DNA from: Ferroplasma sp037442045
GTDB taxonomy: Archaea; Thermoplasmatota; Thermoplasmata; Thermoplasmatales; Thermoplasmataceae
NCBI RefSeq assembly: GCF_037442045.1
Contig: NZ_JBBIRC010000009.1
Coordinates: forward strand, 1-36,817
DNA length: 36,817 bases
Reading direction: 5' to 3'
Below, piece by piece: positions 16,463 through 24,570 of the stretch. The number at the start of each line of letters is the position of its first letter. Within the stretch, counting starts at the first letter, position 1. Under the pieces are notes generated by a model, which did no database searches, was not told the DNA's origin, and worked only from the letters and a program-made list of their open reading frames with translations. Made by a program: the position numbers and the translations under genes.

Positions 16463-17449
16463 ATGGCTACCATTATAAATATAAATAGAAATAAAACTGT
16501 AACAATTATAGCTTTAAGCTTAAGTATATACCTCGCAATACTATTGATGCTGTTTTATTTTAATGCATTTCAAAATAAATTTATTATATTGTTTGCAATA
16601 CCGTTGATTTTGACCGTCCTGATAGCTGCTGTATTTACCTACCAGATATTAAAAAAATTAAAACTTTCGCACAAAAGGGCAGCTAAATACATCATCCTTG
16701 TCTTTGTAATGGCATATATTTTTCTTGAATCTGTTTTTATAATCATAGATATACACACTCCTGTAACTCTTCTTCTGCTAATACCGTTAAATCTTGTAGT
16801 TATGTCTCTTCCAATATACATAAAATTAAGAACTGGAAAAGATTCTAAACCTTCTGGAGAATACAGCCAAAAATTATCAGAAAGATTAAAGAATTTAATT
16901 GGTAGCAACGCGCCTGAGGTGTGGATATCTCCAAAAAAGGCTTTTACTTTTGGCGAAGTGCATTCCAGTGATCCAATTAAAATAATTATATTCGAAAGTA
17001 CAATGGAAGAACTGAGCGATGAGGAGCTTGATACCCTGATGCTGGAGCTTTACTATAAAAAAACAATGAGTGGGCACGGAGGCATTGTATATAGAATATT
17101 TCTCTTTTATATGCTCCTGATAGATGGATTCACAGTAACGTATCTATTTGATATGAATGTTCCTGGCAAATATACGCCATATTTTTTATTGGTGCAATTT
17201 ATTATATTGCTCCTCGCTGTTATGTATCCTCGTATATTATTAAAAACAAAATTCGCCAAAAACTATTATGCAATAGATCACAAAATAATGGAAATATACA
17301 ATAATGAAAATGCGCTGGTTTCGCTTATACAAAAGGAGTCTAAATTAGATTTTCCTGGAACTTTTACAGCAAGACAATATGACCGGATGAACGCGAATAG
17401 GATGAAAATAGCTGACAAGAGAATAAAAAATATCGAATTTATAAATTGA
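16463..17449 (+). CDS. M48 (HtpX)-like membrane protein lacking the zinc-binding residues
   Basis: This 328-residue protein has four hydrophobic N-terminal segments (about 12-34, 38-60, 75-97, 100-120), a soluble part, then two more membrane segments (208-230, 238-260). The soluble part follows the M48/HtpX layout: EVWISPKKAFTFG, then IIIFESTMEELSDEELDTLM, exactly where M48 enzymes have 'v~v~~gL~~~L~~~El~aVlaHElgH'. Where HExxH belongs it reads LELYY (194-198), and the downstream glutamate ligand motif (REYxAD) is AKNYYAID (265-272). All three zinc ligands are lost, so it should be a non-peptidase member (pseudoenzyme), perhaps a substrate- or partner-binding protein. A truncated duplicate lies directly upstream. 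Homology is inferred by eye from pattern order. Confidence 0.6.
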   Translation: MATIININRNKTVTIIALSLSIYLAILLMLFYFNAFQNKFIILFAIPLILTVLIAAVFTYQILKKLKLSHKRAAKYIILVFVMAYIFLESVFIIIDIHTPVTLLLLIPLNLVVMSLPIYIKLRTGKDSKPSGEYSQKLSERLKNLIGSNAPEVWISPKKAFTFGEVHSSDPIKIIIFESTMEELSDEELDTLMLELYYKKTMSGHGGIVYRIFLFYMLLIDGFTVTYLFDMNVPGKYTPYFLLVQFIILLLAVMYPRILLKTKFAKNYYAIDHKIMEIYNNENALVSLIQKESKLDFPGTFTARQYDRMNANRMKIADKRIKNIEFIN

Positions 17450-18397
17450 GAAATTAAAATAATATTGTCGTGAAAGTTTATTATTCAAATTTTCTATTTT
17501 TTACCGATTAGCAAAAATTAGAGGAATCGCTAGGAAAAAATTATAAATATTATAGATATGCAATATTTTGGATGTTGAATTTGCCATAGCAGATTATTTA
17601 CCAATTTCAATAGAAGGAGCAATTTCCAGATTTCGAGAAAATACATATTGATGAAAAATATAAATCAAATAACTCAAGAATATATGAAGAATAATACTGA
17701 TGGATACAGGAAAATCAATGAATTTTTATATAGAATTTTTAATTACAATATAAATGCTTTTGAAATCACAGAAAATGAGCAAAAACAATATATGGATGAA
17801 CTTTGCAATATTGATCTAAATTTATAGATTATACAAAATAAGATTGAGAAATTATCATTAAATGAGAAAAAGGCAATATATGGAAAATACTACCCTGATA
17901 TAAGGGAAAAAGCAGTTAAGACAAGTGATAAGTTCTATCAGATTTTCATATCCAGTATAGCTCTTAAGAAGATAGACCATGAGTTTTACACTTTCTTTAA
18001 TTTGTATTTAATCTGGCTAAATTGCTTACTAAAAAAATTCATAATTCGGATAAATAAAATATTGAAAAAACATTATGATTAATGAAATTTATATAATAAT
18101 TTATATCAATGTTACATTTACATACTTTAATAATAAGAAACTTTTGAAAAAAAAATTCTAATTGAAAGAATGAGTGAATTAAACGTATTAGTAGAGGCAA
18201 ATATTCATAAAGTACCGTGTAAAGTTGAATTATTATTGAACAAAACATCAAGCATTTATTTATTTTAAGAAGCAATAGGGTATTGCTTTTATTTGATATA
18301 AATCTGTCTTTGGTATAATATATGATAAAATTCATCGAATCCAATTTTAACGCTATAATCACTGCAGAAATGCTAATAGATTATATATAAAAAATAA
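17450..18397. other. About 950 nt without an intact gene; contains one decayed reading frame
   Basis: The left part holds a broken reading frame (17568-18082, listed separately). From 18083 to 18397 no convincing gene was found: a 107-codon minus-strand frame there has low-complexity Ile/Asn/Tyr-rich content typical of random AT-rich DNA, and a 32-codon plus-strand ORF from 18170 is too short to support. Confidence 0.5.
17568..18082 (+). pseudogene. Decayed or split gene of unknown family
   Basis: A TATA-like AAATTATAAATATTAT (about 17538-17553) precedes a TTG at 17568 that opens a 27-codon frame ending in TGA at 17649. That stop overlaps an ATG (TGATG, 17649-17653) opening a 58-codon frame that ends in TAG at 17825. 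The same frame then runs open for another 84 codons to TAA at 18080, with protein-like, lysine- and aromatic-rich content (for example YGKYYPDIREKAVKTSDKFY). The simplest reading is one ancestral gene of roughly 170 residues broken by a frameshift and a nonsense mutation. Alternatively, two short coupled genes are still expressed. No family was recognised. Confidence 0.35.
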
Positions 18398-20221
18398 TTA
18401 ATCTACGACTGGCTTATCATTGCTTGCCAGTTTTATTAAGACTTCTCTTTCTGTTATTGTGCCTGTGCATTTCCCAGCTCCATCAACAATTGATAATATG
18501 TTAACATTATTCTCCTTTAGCACTCTGACTGCATCGGTTACATCATCATTTATGTTTACATTTGCAACTTTTTCAAGATGCATCTGATTTACCTTTCCAC
18601 GGTCTATTGCATCCTTTGGAAGCAATAGTATGTCTATTACATATAATGTGCCAACAGGTTTCATATTTTCATCTATAACTATTGAATATGGAATATTTTT
18701 CGATAATAGTTTTTCCAGTGCTGACCTTAATGGATCATTTATGCCAACAATCATATCAAGTCCCGGAATTCTTGCATCCATGACTTTAACATTCATCAAA
18801 TTCTCAGCAAGTATTTTTCCTTCCTTGCTGATATCCATCATATCATCCGATGTTTTCATTGTTATTGCTTTTACTTCTGATAATATAAATCCTACCACGA
18901 TCCATACCAGAAACAGTGATGTATACCATGATACGGTGGAATATGCTGAATAAACAAGAACGACCGAGCTGATAATAGCTCCAGTAAGGGCCAGTATAAC
19001 TTCCTTAAACTCTTTTAAGCGCACAAAAATTCCTTTTTCCGTACGGGACATCAACCTTCTTGCCCTGCGCAGACCAACACGTATTAAAGAAAAATTTGCA
19101 CTTACATGAATAAACAATCCGCCCAGGGCTGCTACTGTGCCCAGGAAGATAAAGGCGGTTTCTACAGTGATATAATGCATGATAATCAATGGAAGGATTA
19201 CCATAATAGCACTGACAGATGCCGATGCAACTACTGGATTATCTTTAATTTTTTTTGCAAAAATTGAGGGAAATGATTTGTCATACCCCATCCTGAAAAA
19301 TGTTCTGGACGCCGCTGAGCCAAAAGAGAGTATAGCCAGTATAGAATCATTGATAACTGCTATGCCTGCAGCATAATACAGGTATATTCCATATTTTCCA
19401 AAATTATGCAGTATTATTGATATAACAGGAAGCTTATCGGATGTTGATATTATAATTTGGTTCTGCAAAATTAAATTTGCAAATGCATATACCATTAAAG
19501 TCGCAAGCAGGCCGCCTATAAGAATAACAGATATCACACTTCTCCCAACAACCTTTTTTGGATTGGAAATTTCACCAGATACAGGTGCTATTGAGCCATA
19601 ACCTGTGGGAATACCCATTGCAAATAGTATGCCAAGTGCAATGTCCCCGGCAGATATATGATATGCAACTGGATTGGGTATATATGCTGCCCCTCCAGTC
19701 ATTACAAATGAAAAAAATACTATAATAAGCATTAATGATATTTCAATAGCCACGGCATATAAGGCATATTTCGCGGACATTGATATTCCAACAATAAGAA
19801 AAGTAACTGATGGAACCATAATAAGAAGAAATGCATAGTACTCTGAAATTCCTAGAACTGCCGTAATAATAAAGATAGAGCCTGTAAGGTATGCCAGTGC
19901 ATATAATATTGAATAAAATATATACATCCAGCCTGTATCAAAACCTATTCTGGCAGATAATGCCTGAAATGCATATGTATAGTATCCCCCTGACGATGAA
20001 AATCTTTTTGACAATTGTGTTACAGATAATCCATTTATTAGAACAATAAACATGCCAATTATCATTATAATTGGCGCATCCCGCCCGACTAATGTTATAA
20101 CAAAAGCAGCATATGTAAGAATGCTTAAAAGCGGAGACATGCCACCGAAAGAAAGGAAGAAAACATCCTTAAAAGTCAAATGCCTTTTAAGTTCTCCGTT
20201 CGAATTTGACGTTTCTGTCAT
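18398..20221 (-). CDS. APC-superfamily amino acid permease fused to a C-terminal CBS pair
   Basis: This 607-residue membrane protein has a transporter part (about 15-440) with twelve or so TM helices. It begins with the APC signature region FKDVFFLSFGGMSPLLSI and contains FSSSGGYYTYAFQAL, APVSGEISNPKKVVGRSV and AASRTFFRMGYD, all typical of amino acid permeases. After the last TM helix, two CBS domains (about 475-535 and 545-605) end the protein, the second with GTITEREVLIKLAS. CBS pairs on transporters bind adenosine nucleotides or sense ionic conditions and gate activity, so uptake is probably tied to energy state. The substrate cannot be told. A TATA box (GTTATAAAAC, 20242-20251) lies 25 nt before ATG 20221. 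Confidence 0.85.
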   Translation of the reverse strand: MTETSNSNGELKRHLTFKDVFFLSFGGMSPLLSILTYAAFVITLVGRDAPIIMIIGMFIVLINGLSVTQLSKRFSSSGGYYTYAFQALSARIGFDTGWMYIFYSILYALAYLTGSIFIITAVLGISEYYAFLLIMVPSVTFLIVGISMSAKYALYAVAIEISLMLIIVFFSFVMTGGAAYIPNPVAYHISAGDIALGILFAMGIPTGYGSIAPVSGEISNPKKVVGRSVISVILIGGLLATLMVYAFANLILQNQIIISTSDKLPVISIILHNFGKYGIYLYYAAGIAVINDSILAILSFGSAASRTFFRMGYDKSFPSIFAKKIKDNPVVASASVSAIMVILPLIIMHYITVETAFIFLGTVAALGGLFIHVSANFSLIRVGLRRARRLMSRTEKGIFVRLKEFKEVILALTGAIISSVVLVYSAYSTVSWYTSLFLVWIVVGFILSEVKAITMKTSDDMMDISKEGKILAENLMNVKVMDARIPGLDMIVGINDPLRSALEKLLSKNIPYSIVIDENMKPVGTLYVIDILLLPKDAIDRGKVNQMHLEKVANVNINDDVTDAVRVLKENNVNILSIVDGAGKCTGTITEREVLIKLASNDKPVVD

Positions 20222-20241
20222 TTATTCCTTAGTTGCATAAT

Positions 20242-20251
20242 GTTATAAAAC
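20242..20251 (-). promoter_or_regulatory. TATA box of the permease gene
   Basis: On the minus strand it reads GTTTTATAAC, centred 25 nt before ATG 20221, consistent with a leaderless transcript. Confidence 0.45.
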
Positions 20252-20291
20252 TTTATCCTTTATAAATAATATATTCAACAAAATATAAAAA

Positions 20292-21506
20292 TTATAATCT
20301 CAAAACATCCTTAATTATCTTCTTTAAAAATTCATTGTCAGTTATTTCTTCAACATAGCCTAAGAAGCCGTTTATAATCATATCTTTTGCTTCATCTTCA
20401 CTTAAGCCTCTGGATCTTAAATAGAAGATCTGTTCAGGGTCAATGCTGGATATGGAGGATGAATGCTTTGATTTTGTATCGTTGTTTTTTATCAAAAGAG
20501 CTGGTTTTGAGTTTCCTTTTCCGCTATCTGACATTAAAATTATTGCAGAACCGTAAAATCCAGATGATTTTATTCCTTCCGGCTCAATATCTATATTTCC
20601 CCGATGCATTGTTGAGCTCCGGTCAAATACTACACCTTTAATGTTAATGTTGCAGTTTGAATATTTTCCATACTGCAAACTGGAGTCCCAGATGTCCATT
20701 TCCTGATCATTTCTTGAAACATTAACGCCGTATGATTTCATTGTGGTATTATCATGCATTTCGCTTTCATGGTTGTAAAATACTTTCTTTGCCCCTGTGT
20801 TCACATCTATGATTCTTATTTCTGCATTATCATAAAGCACCGGCCTTACATATGTAATGTTTACTGTATCACTGCCCTCATCCTGGATATAGTTATATTT
20901 AATGTTAGAATTTTCCTGGCAAAATATGTATATGTTTCTTCCATGCACACCGTTGCCATTATTGTGTTTATTGTAAAAATCAGTTATTTCTACTGATGAA
21001 TTTTTGCCTGCTATAATTACATTTTTGAATGTAAATGAAGCATTTGAATCCTGCAACGATTCTATTTTCAATTCTGCTTTTGTATTGTCAGGAACATATA
21101 TAAAATATCCATTTTCATAGGAAAAATTAATTAGATATTCCCTGTTGTATTTACCCATCTCTGTATCAACATATTTTTCGAACAGATCCTTTTTCTGTGC
21201 AAAGGCATCTTTCATATTTGATATGTATACATCTTTTCTATTTTTTTTAATAATAAAATCAGAATCTGTAACAATAAGATCATAATCTTCATTTACCTTT
21301 TCTTCTTTCTTAATTGAAACAGACAATTCCCCATATGCCATTCTTTCAAGTTCTTTATCAGTAATGTTTACATATGTCTTTTTATCGGGGCTTTCCCTGT
21401 ACGTTGGTTCTGGATACTTTAAATAATCAATATATGCCTGCTTTCTGTACTCTATATCGAAATTTTTGAATCTATCATTTAATGTTTCTAAATACTTCTC
21501 TATCAT
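20292..21506 (-). CDS. sufD: Fe-S cluster scaffold component SufD
   Basis: This 404-residue SufBD-fold protein is the third gene of sufCBD. SufD pairs with SufB in the SufBC2D scaffold that builds Fe-S clusters in the cytosol. The central part is the beta-helix core (residues about 130-350: repeated short strands, for example VIIAGKNSSVEI, EIRIIDVNTG, CNINIKGVVFD). The C-terminal helical region ends with the family hallmark YLRSRGLSEDEAKDMIINGF. The N-terminus is short and lacks the SufB-specific segments. ATG 21506 is preferred over the in-frame GTG at 21515, because AAAGTGAT just upstream is a plausible Shine-Dalgarno site for that ATG. It follows sufB after 33 nt on the same strand, so it is co-transcribed. 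Confidence 0.9.
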   Translation of the reverse strand: MIEKYLETLNDRFKNFDIEYRKQAYIDYLKYPEPTYRESPDKKTYVNITDKELERMAYGELSVSIKKEEKVNEDYDLIVTDSDFIIKKNRKDVYISNMKDAFAQKKDLFEKYVDTEMGKYNREYLINFSYENGYFIYVPDNTKAELKIESLQDSNASFTFKNVIIAGKNSSVEITDFYNKHNNGNGVHGRNIYIFCQENSNIKYNYIQDEGSDTVNITYVRPVLYDNAEIRIIDVNTGAKKVFYNHESEMHDNTTMKSYGVNVSRNDQEMDIWDSSLQYGKYSNCNINIKGVVFDRSSTMHRGNIDIEPEGIKSSGFYGSAIILMSDSGKGNSKPALLIKNNDTKSKHSSSISSIDPEQIFYLRSRGLSEDEAKDMIINGFLGYVEEITDNEFLKKIIKDVLRL

Positions 21507-21539
21507 AATAATCACTTTAAAAATTTAAGAAATATGGGT

Positions 21540-22979
21540 TTATCCCACAGCACCCATTTTTGACATTTCAAGCTTGACAAGCCTGTTCATTTCGACTGCA
21601 AATTCCATGGGTATTTCCTTCATTATGTCATCCATAAATCCAAGAACTATCATGGACGAAGCTTCATCTTCACTTAAGCCTCTGGATCTGAGGTATGTCA
21701 GTTCGTCTGTCCCTATCTTTCCGACAGTTGCCTCATGGCTGAACTCTGCAGTTGGTTCGTAGATTTCATCATATGGATATGTATAGTTCTTTGAATCGCT
21801 GTTTATCAGCAATGCATCACACTGGACATGGCTTTTTGCACGTTTTGCGCCCTCATTCATTCTTACCAAACCTCTGTAAGCAGTGAGCCCATTGTCAAGG
21901 CTTATAGATTTTGATACAATTCTTGATGTTGTATCAGGTGCAAGATGCACTGCCTTTCCTCCTGCATCTTTAAATGTGTTCTTTGTTGCCAGTGTTATCT
22001 GCAGATTTGATGTTGAAGATCCTCTCCCTCTTAGATAGGATGATGGATATATCATTGTTACTTTAGAACCAAGCTCGCCTGTTACCCAGTCCATATGTGC
22101 GTTTTCATCTACCCATGCCCTTTTCACCGGAAGATTATAAACACTATCTGACCAGTTCTGGACACTTGTATATTTTACGTCGGAGTTTTTCCTTGCATAA
22201 ATTTCTACAATTGCTGTATGCAATGAACTTGTGTTATATTTTGGAGCTGTGCAACCCTCAATATAATGGACTTTAGCGCCTTCATCTGCAACAACAATAG
22301 TATGTTCGAATTGCCCGCTCTGTTCTCCATTCATCCTGAAATATGTCTGCAATGGCATATCTATTATAACGTTTTTTGGAACGTAAAGGAATGAACCTCC
22401 GGACCATACAGCCCCATTCAATGCAGCAAATTTATTGTCGCTTGGCGGTATTGCTTTGCAATAATAATCTTTCACAAGGTCAGGATGTTCCTGAACTGCT
22501 GTATCCAGATCTGTGAATATAACTCCCTTATCTTCCCATTCTTTTCTTAAACTTCCGTATACGCTTTCACTGTCGTACTGTGCAACAGATCCTGCCAGAT
22601 ATTTCTGCTCCATTTGTGGTATTCCAAGTTTGTTGAATGTATCCTTTATTGTATCGGGCACATCATCCCAGTTTTTAGTCTTTGTTTCGCCAGGTTTTGA
22701 ATAATATGTAAGTTCATCAAAGTTTATGCCAGAAAGGTCAGGTCCCCATGTGGGCATCGGTTTTGATAGAAATATTTCTAAAGCCTTTAATCTGCTTCTT
22801 TTCATCCAGTCCGGTTCATGCTTTATATCTGATATTTCCTCCACTGTTTTCTTACTCAATCCAGTTCCTGTGGAATATACAGGATTATTCCTGTCATGGA
22901 ATTCAAAATCAGACTTCTTGTTATGCTTTAAACTTTCTGTAAGTTTCTCTATTTCTTCATCTTTGTTGTAATCTTCCAT
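21540..22979 (-). CDS. sufB: Fe-S cluster scaffold protein SufB
   Basis: This 479-residue protein is the cluster-carrying scaffold of the Suf system. Hallmarks include PxWMKRSRLKALEIF near the N-terminus, GSFLYVPKNV, EGCTAPKYNTSSLH (the Cys of the EGCTAP motif is conserved in SufB), a beta-helix core, HLAPDTTSRIVSKSIS, the QCDALLIN segment near the second conserved Cys, and the C-terminal TYLRSRGLSEDEASSMIVLGF shared with SufD. The ORF could begin at GTG 22988, overlapping the sufC stop, but ATG 22979 is preferred because a strong Shine-Dalgarno AAAGGAG lies 8 nt upstream. SufB and SufD here are paralogues in tandem, as usual. Confidence 0.93.
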   Translation of the reverse strand: MEDYNKDEEIEKLTESLKHNKKSDFEFHDRNNPVYSTGTGLSKKTVEEISDIKHEPDWMKRSRLKALEIFLSKPMPTWGPDLSGINFDELTYYSKPGETKTKNWDDVPDTIKDTFNKLGIPQMEQKYLAGSVAQYDSESVYGSLRKEWEDKGVIFTDLDTAVQEHPDLVKDYYCKAIPPSDNKFAALNGAVWSGGSFLYVPKNVIIDMPLQTYFRMNGEQSGQFEHTIVVADEGAKVHYIEGCTAPKYNTSSLHTAIVEIYARKNSDVKYTSVQNWSDSVYNLPVKRAWVDENAHMDWVTGELGSKVTMIYPSSYLRGRGSSTSNLQITLATKNTFKDAGGKAVHLAPDTTSRIVSKSISLDNGLTAYRGLVRMNEGAKRAKSHVQCDALLINSDSKNYTYPYDEIYEPTAEFSHEATVGKIGTDELTYLRSRGLSEDEASSMIVLGFMDDIMKEIPMEFAVEMNRLVKLEMSKMGAVG

Positions 22980-22984
22980 TTTTA

Positions 22985-23728
22985 TCACTCCTTTATCCAG
23001 TCGTACCCTTCATCTTCTATTTTAGCAGATATTTCGCTATTGCCATTCATAACTATTTTTCCGTCTTTCAATACATGTACAAATTCAGGAATTATATCCT
23101 TTAATATTCTCTGATAGTGTGTTATTATCAAAAACCCAACATTTTCACTGTACATTTTCTTTATTTCTGCTGAGACAAGCTTCAATGCATCAACATCAAG
23201 GCCCGAATCAATTTCATCTAATATTACAATTTTTGGTTTTAATATTATCATCTGAAGTACTTCAAAGCGTTTCCTTTCACCGCCAGAAAAGCCGTCATTT
23301 ATTGATCTTGAAATAAAGGATTCATCCATGTCAACGTCCTTCATGACTGTTTTAACCATGTTAAAGAAGTCCTTTAGCGGCATTTTTGGTTCTGGATATA
23401 GGTTATTATAAGCCATTCTTAAAAATGTGGATATTTTAACACCACTAACTGTTATAGGATTTTGGAATGCAAGAAATAATCCTGCTTTTGCTCTGTCTTC
23501 CGGAGCTGCATATGTAATATCTTTTCCATTTATCAGAATTTTACCGCCAGTAACCTCATAATTTGGATGACCAATAAGCACCTCGCCAAGGGTACTTTTA
23601 CCAGCTCCATTAGGGCCCATTAATGCATGAATTTCTCCTGATTTGATAGTAAGGTTTATTCCTTTTAGAATTTCTTTTCCTTCTACCTGTGCTTTGAGGT
23701 CTTCAATTTCAAGTACTGTATTTGTCAT
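22985..23728 (-). CDS. sufC: Suf ATPase SufC
   Basis: This 247-residue soluble ABC-type ATPase powers SufBC2D scaffold rearrangement. Motifs in order are Walker A GPNGAGKST (about 38-46), Q-loop LAFQNP, the SufC-type signature FSGGERKRFE, Walker B IVILDEIDSGLD and switch His in IITHYQ. Length and motifs are typical. It is the first gene of sufCBD; its TATA box (23749-23758) lies 26 nt before ATG 23728, so the transcript should be leaderless. The divergent SufR-like gene starts 103 nt away, and the shared region is a candidate site of control. Confidence 0.96.
   Translation of the reverse strand: MTNTVLEIEDLKAQVEGKEILKGINLTIKSGEIHALMGPNGAGKSTLGEVLIGHPNYEVTGGKILINGKDITYAAPEDRAKAGLFLAFQNPITVSGVKISTFLRMAYNNLYPEPKMPLKDFFNMVKTVMKDVDMDESFISRSINDGFSGGERKRFEVLQMIILKPKIVILDEIDSGLDVDALKLVSAEIKKMYSENVGFLIITHYQRILKDIIPEFVHVLKDGKIVMNGNSEISAKIEDEGYDWIKE
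22988..22994 (-). promoter_or_regulatory. Shine-Dalgarno site of sufB inside the sufC 3' end
   Basis: AAAGGAG followed by TGATAAAA and the ATG at 22979. It fixes the sufB start and contrasts with the leaderless first gene sufC. It overlaps the last codons of sufC, so the two genes are translationally linked. Confidence 0.65.
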
Positions 23729-23748
23729 TATAGTTTCATTACAAATAG

Positions 23749-23758
23749 GTATTTAAAC
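23749..23758 (-). promoter_or_regulatory. TATA box of the sufCBD operon
   Basis: On the minus strand GTTTAAATAC is centred 26 nt before ATG 23728 in the 103-nt divergent region shared with the SufR-like gene. Confidence 0.55.
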
Positions 23759-23795
23759 ATTTTATTATGTATAAAGTAACTAAAGTACATATAAG

Positions 23796-23824
23796 TATAA
23801 ATATTACAATTGAATATATAATTG
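23796..23824 (+). promoter_or_regulatory. Promoter of the SufR-like gene with an imperfect palindrome (candidate operator)
   Basis: TATAAATATT (23796-23805) is a TATA box about 32 nt before ATG 23832. Directly after it, 23807-23824 form the imperfect palindrome CAATTGAAT|ATATAATTG (7 of 9 positions symmetric), placed where a bound repressor would block initiation. AT-rich symmetry also arises by chance, so the operator role is a guess. Confidence 0.4.
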
Positions 23825-23831
23825 TGGTTAA

Positions 23832-24488
23832 ATGGAAGAATTAGTAAACGATTACCTGGGCAATAGTAAAAGCACTATACTCAGTTCCCTATTATATGAT
23901 GATAAAACGCTTGATCAGCTATCAGGCATTATGAATGTAAATAAAAATGCAGTTAATGAACATATAAATTATCTTGAAAACCATGGACTCGTAGCCTCTT
24001 ATTTCGTTAGAGCCAAGGCGGGCAGGCCCAAGAAATTTTATAAACTTACTGAAAAAGGCATGGAAATATTTCCGAAGCAATACATAAATTTTTCATCCAT
24101 GCTATTAAAAGAAATTGAAAAGGAATTTGGAAGTGCAAAACTCAACACCATTTTGATGAAAATAGCAGAAGATATGATTAAGGGAGTATCTTCCGACAGT
24201 ATGTCTCTTATGTCCCTTAACAGGGAAGAAAAGCTGGAAAAAATTAGCGAATATGTGAATATACTCAATAAGCTTGGCTATTATGCGAAGATGGAAATCA
24301 GTGAGAATTCGGTGAAAATAATCCGGCATAACTGTATTTTTTATGAACTTGCAAAAAATAATAAAGACATGGTATGCGGTTCACTGGAAAAATCAATTCT
24401 TACTGAATCTCTAAATGACACATTTAAATTAATTGAAAATTTTCCTGATGGGGATAATAAATGTGTTGTTGAAATTCAGCTTTCATGA
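23832..24488 (+). CDS. SufR-like winged-helix regulator with C-terminal cluster-binding cysteines
   Basis: This 218-residue protein has an N-terminal winged helix (about 12-75: LDQLSGIMNVNKNAVNEHI helix-turn-helix, then wing AGRPKKFYKLTEKG), as in ArsR/DeoR-like SufR. The C-terminal domain carries C168, C182 and C211, with H166 next to the first, in the layout of SufR (NCxx...C...dxxC near the end). SufR proteins hold an Fe-S cluster and repress suf when clusters are plentiful. Divergent placement 103 nt from sufC strongly supports that role here. Its own promoter holds a palindrome, suggesting autoregulation. It was identified by architecture and context. Confidence 0.8.
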   Translation: MEELVNDYLGNSKSTILSSLLYDDKTLDQLSGIMNVNKNAVNEHINYLENHGLVASYFVRAKAGRPKKFYKLTEKGMEIFPKQYINFSSMLLKEIEKEFGSAKLNTILMKIAEDMIKGVSSDSMSLMSLNREEKLEKISEYVNILNKLGYYAKMEISENSVKIIRHNCIFYELAKNNKDMVCGSLEKSILTESLNDTFKLIENFPDGDNKCVVEIQLS

Positions 24489-24570
24489 CTTAAATTAATT
24501 TCATTTTTTAACTTTTGCAAAAACGCATTCCTTAGAAAGGTTAATATCTATAATATAATTAATATAACTT

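Noticed and set aside
17825..17827. In-frame TAG read as pyrrolysine or other recoding
   Set aside because: Organisms of this type are not known to use pyrrolysine, no Pyl genes are visible, and the same locus also shows a frame change, so decay is the simpler explanation.
18170..18268. 32-codon plus-strand ORF starting ATG AGT GAA
   Set aside because: The sequence reads protein-like but is too short, without a clear promoter or recognisable family.
18039..18362. 107-codon ORF on the minus strand
   Set aside because: Composition is low-complexity Ile/Asn/Tyr/Phe typical of random AT-rich DNA, and it overlaps the end of the decayed plus-strand frame. No motif or promoter supports it.
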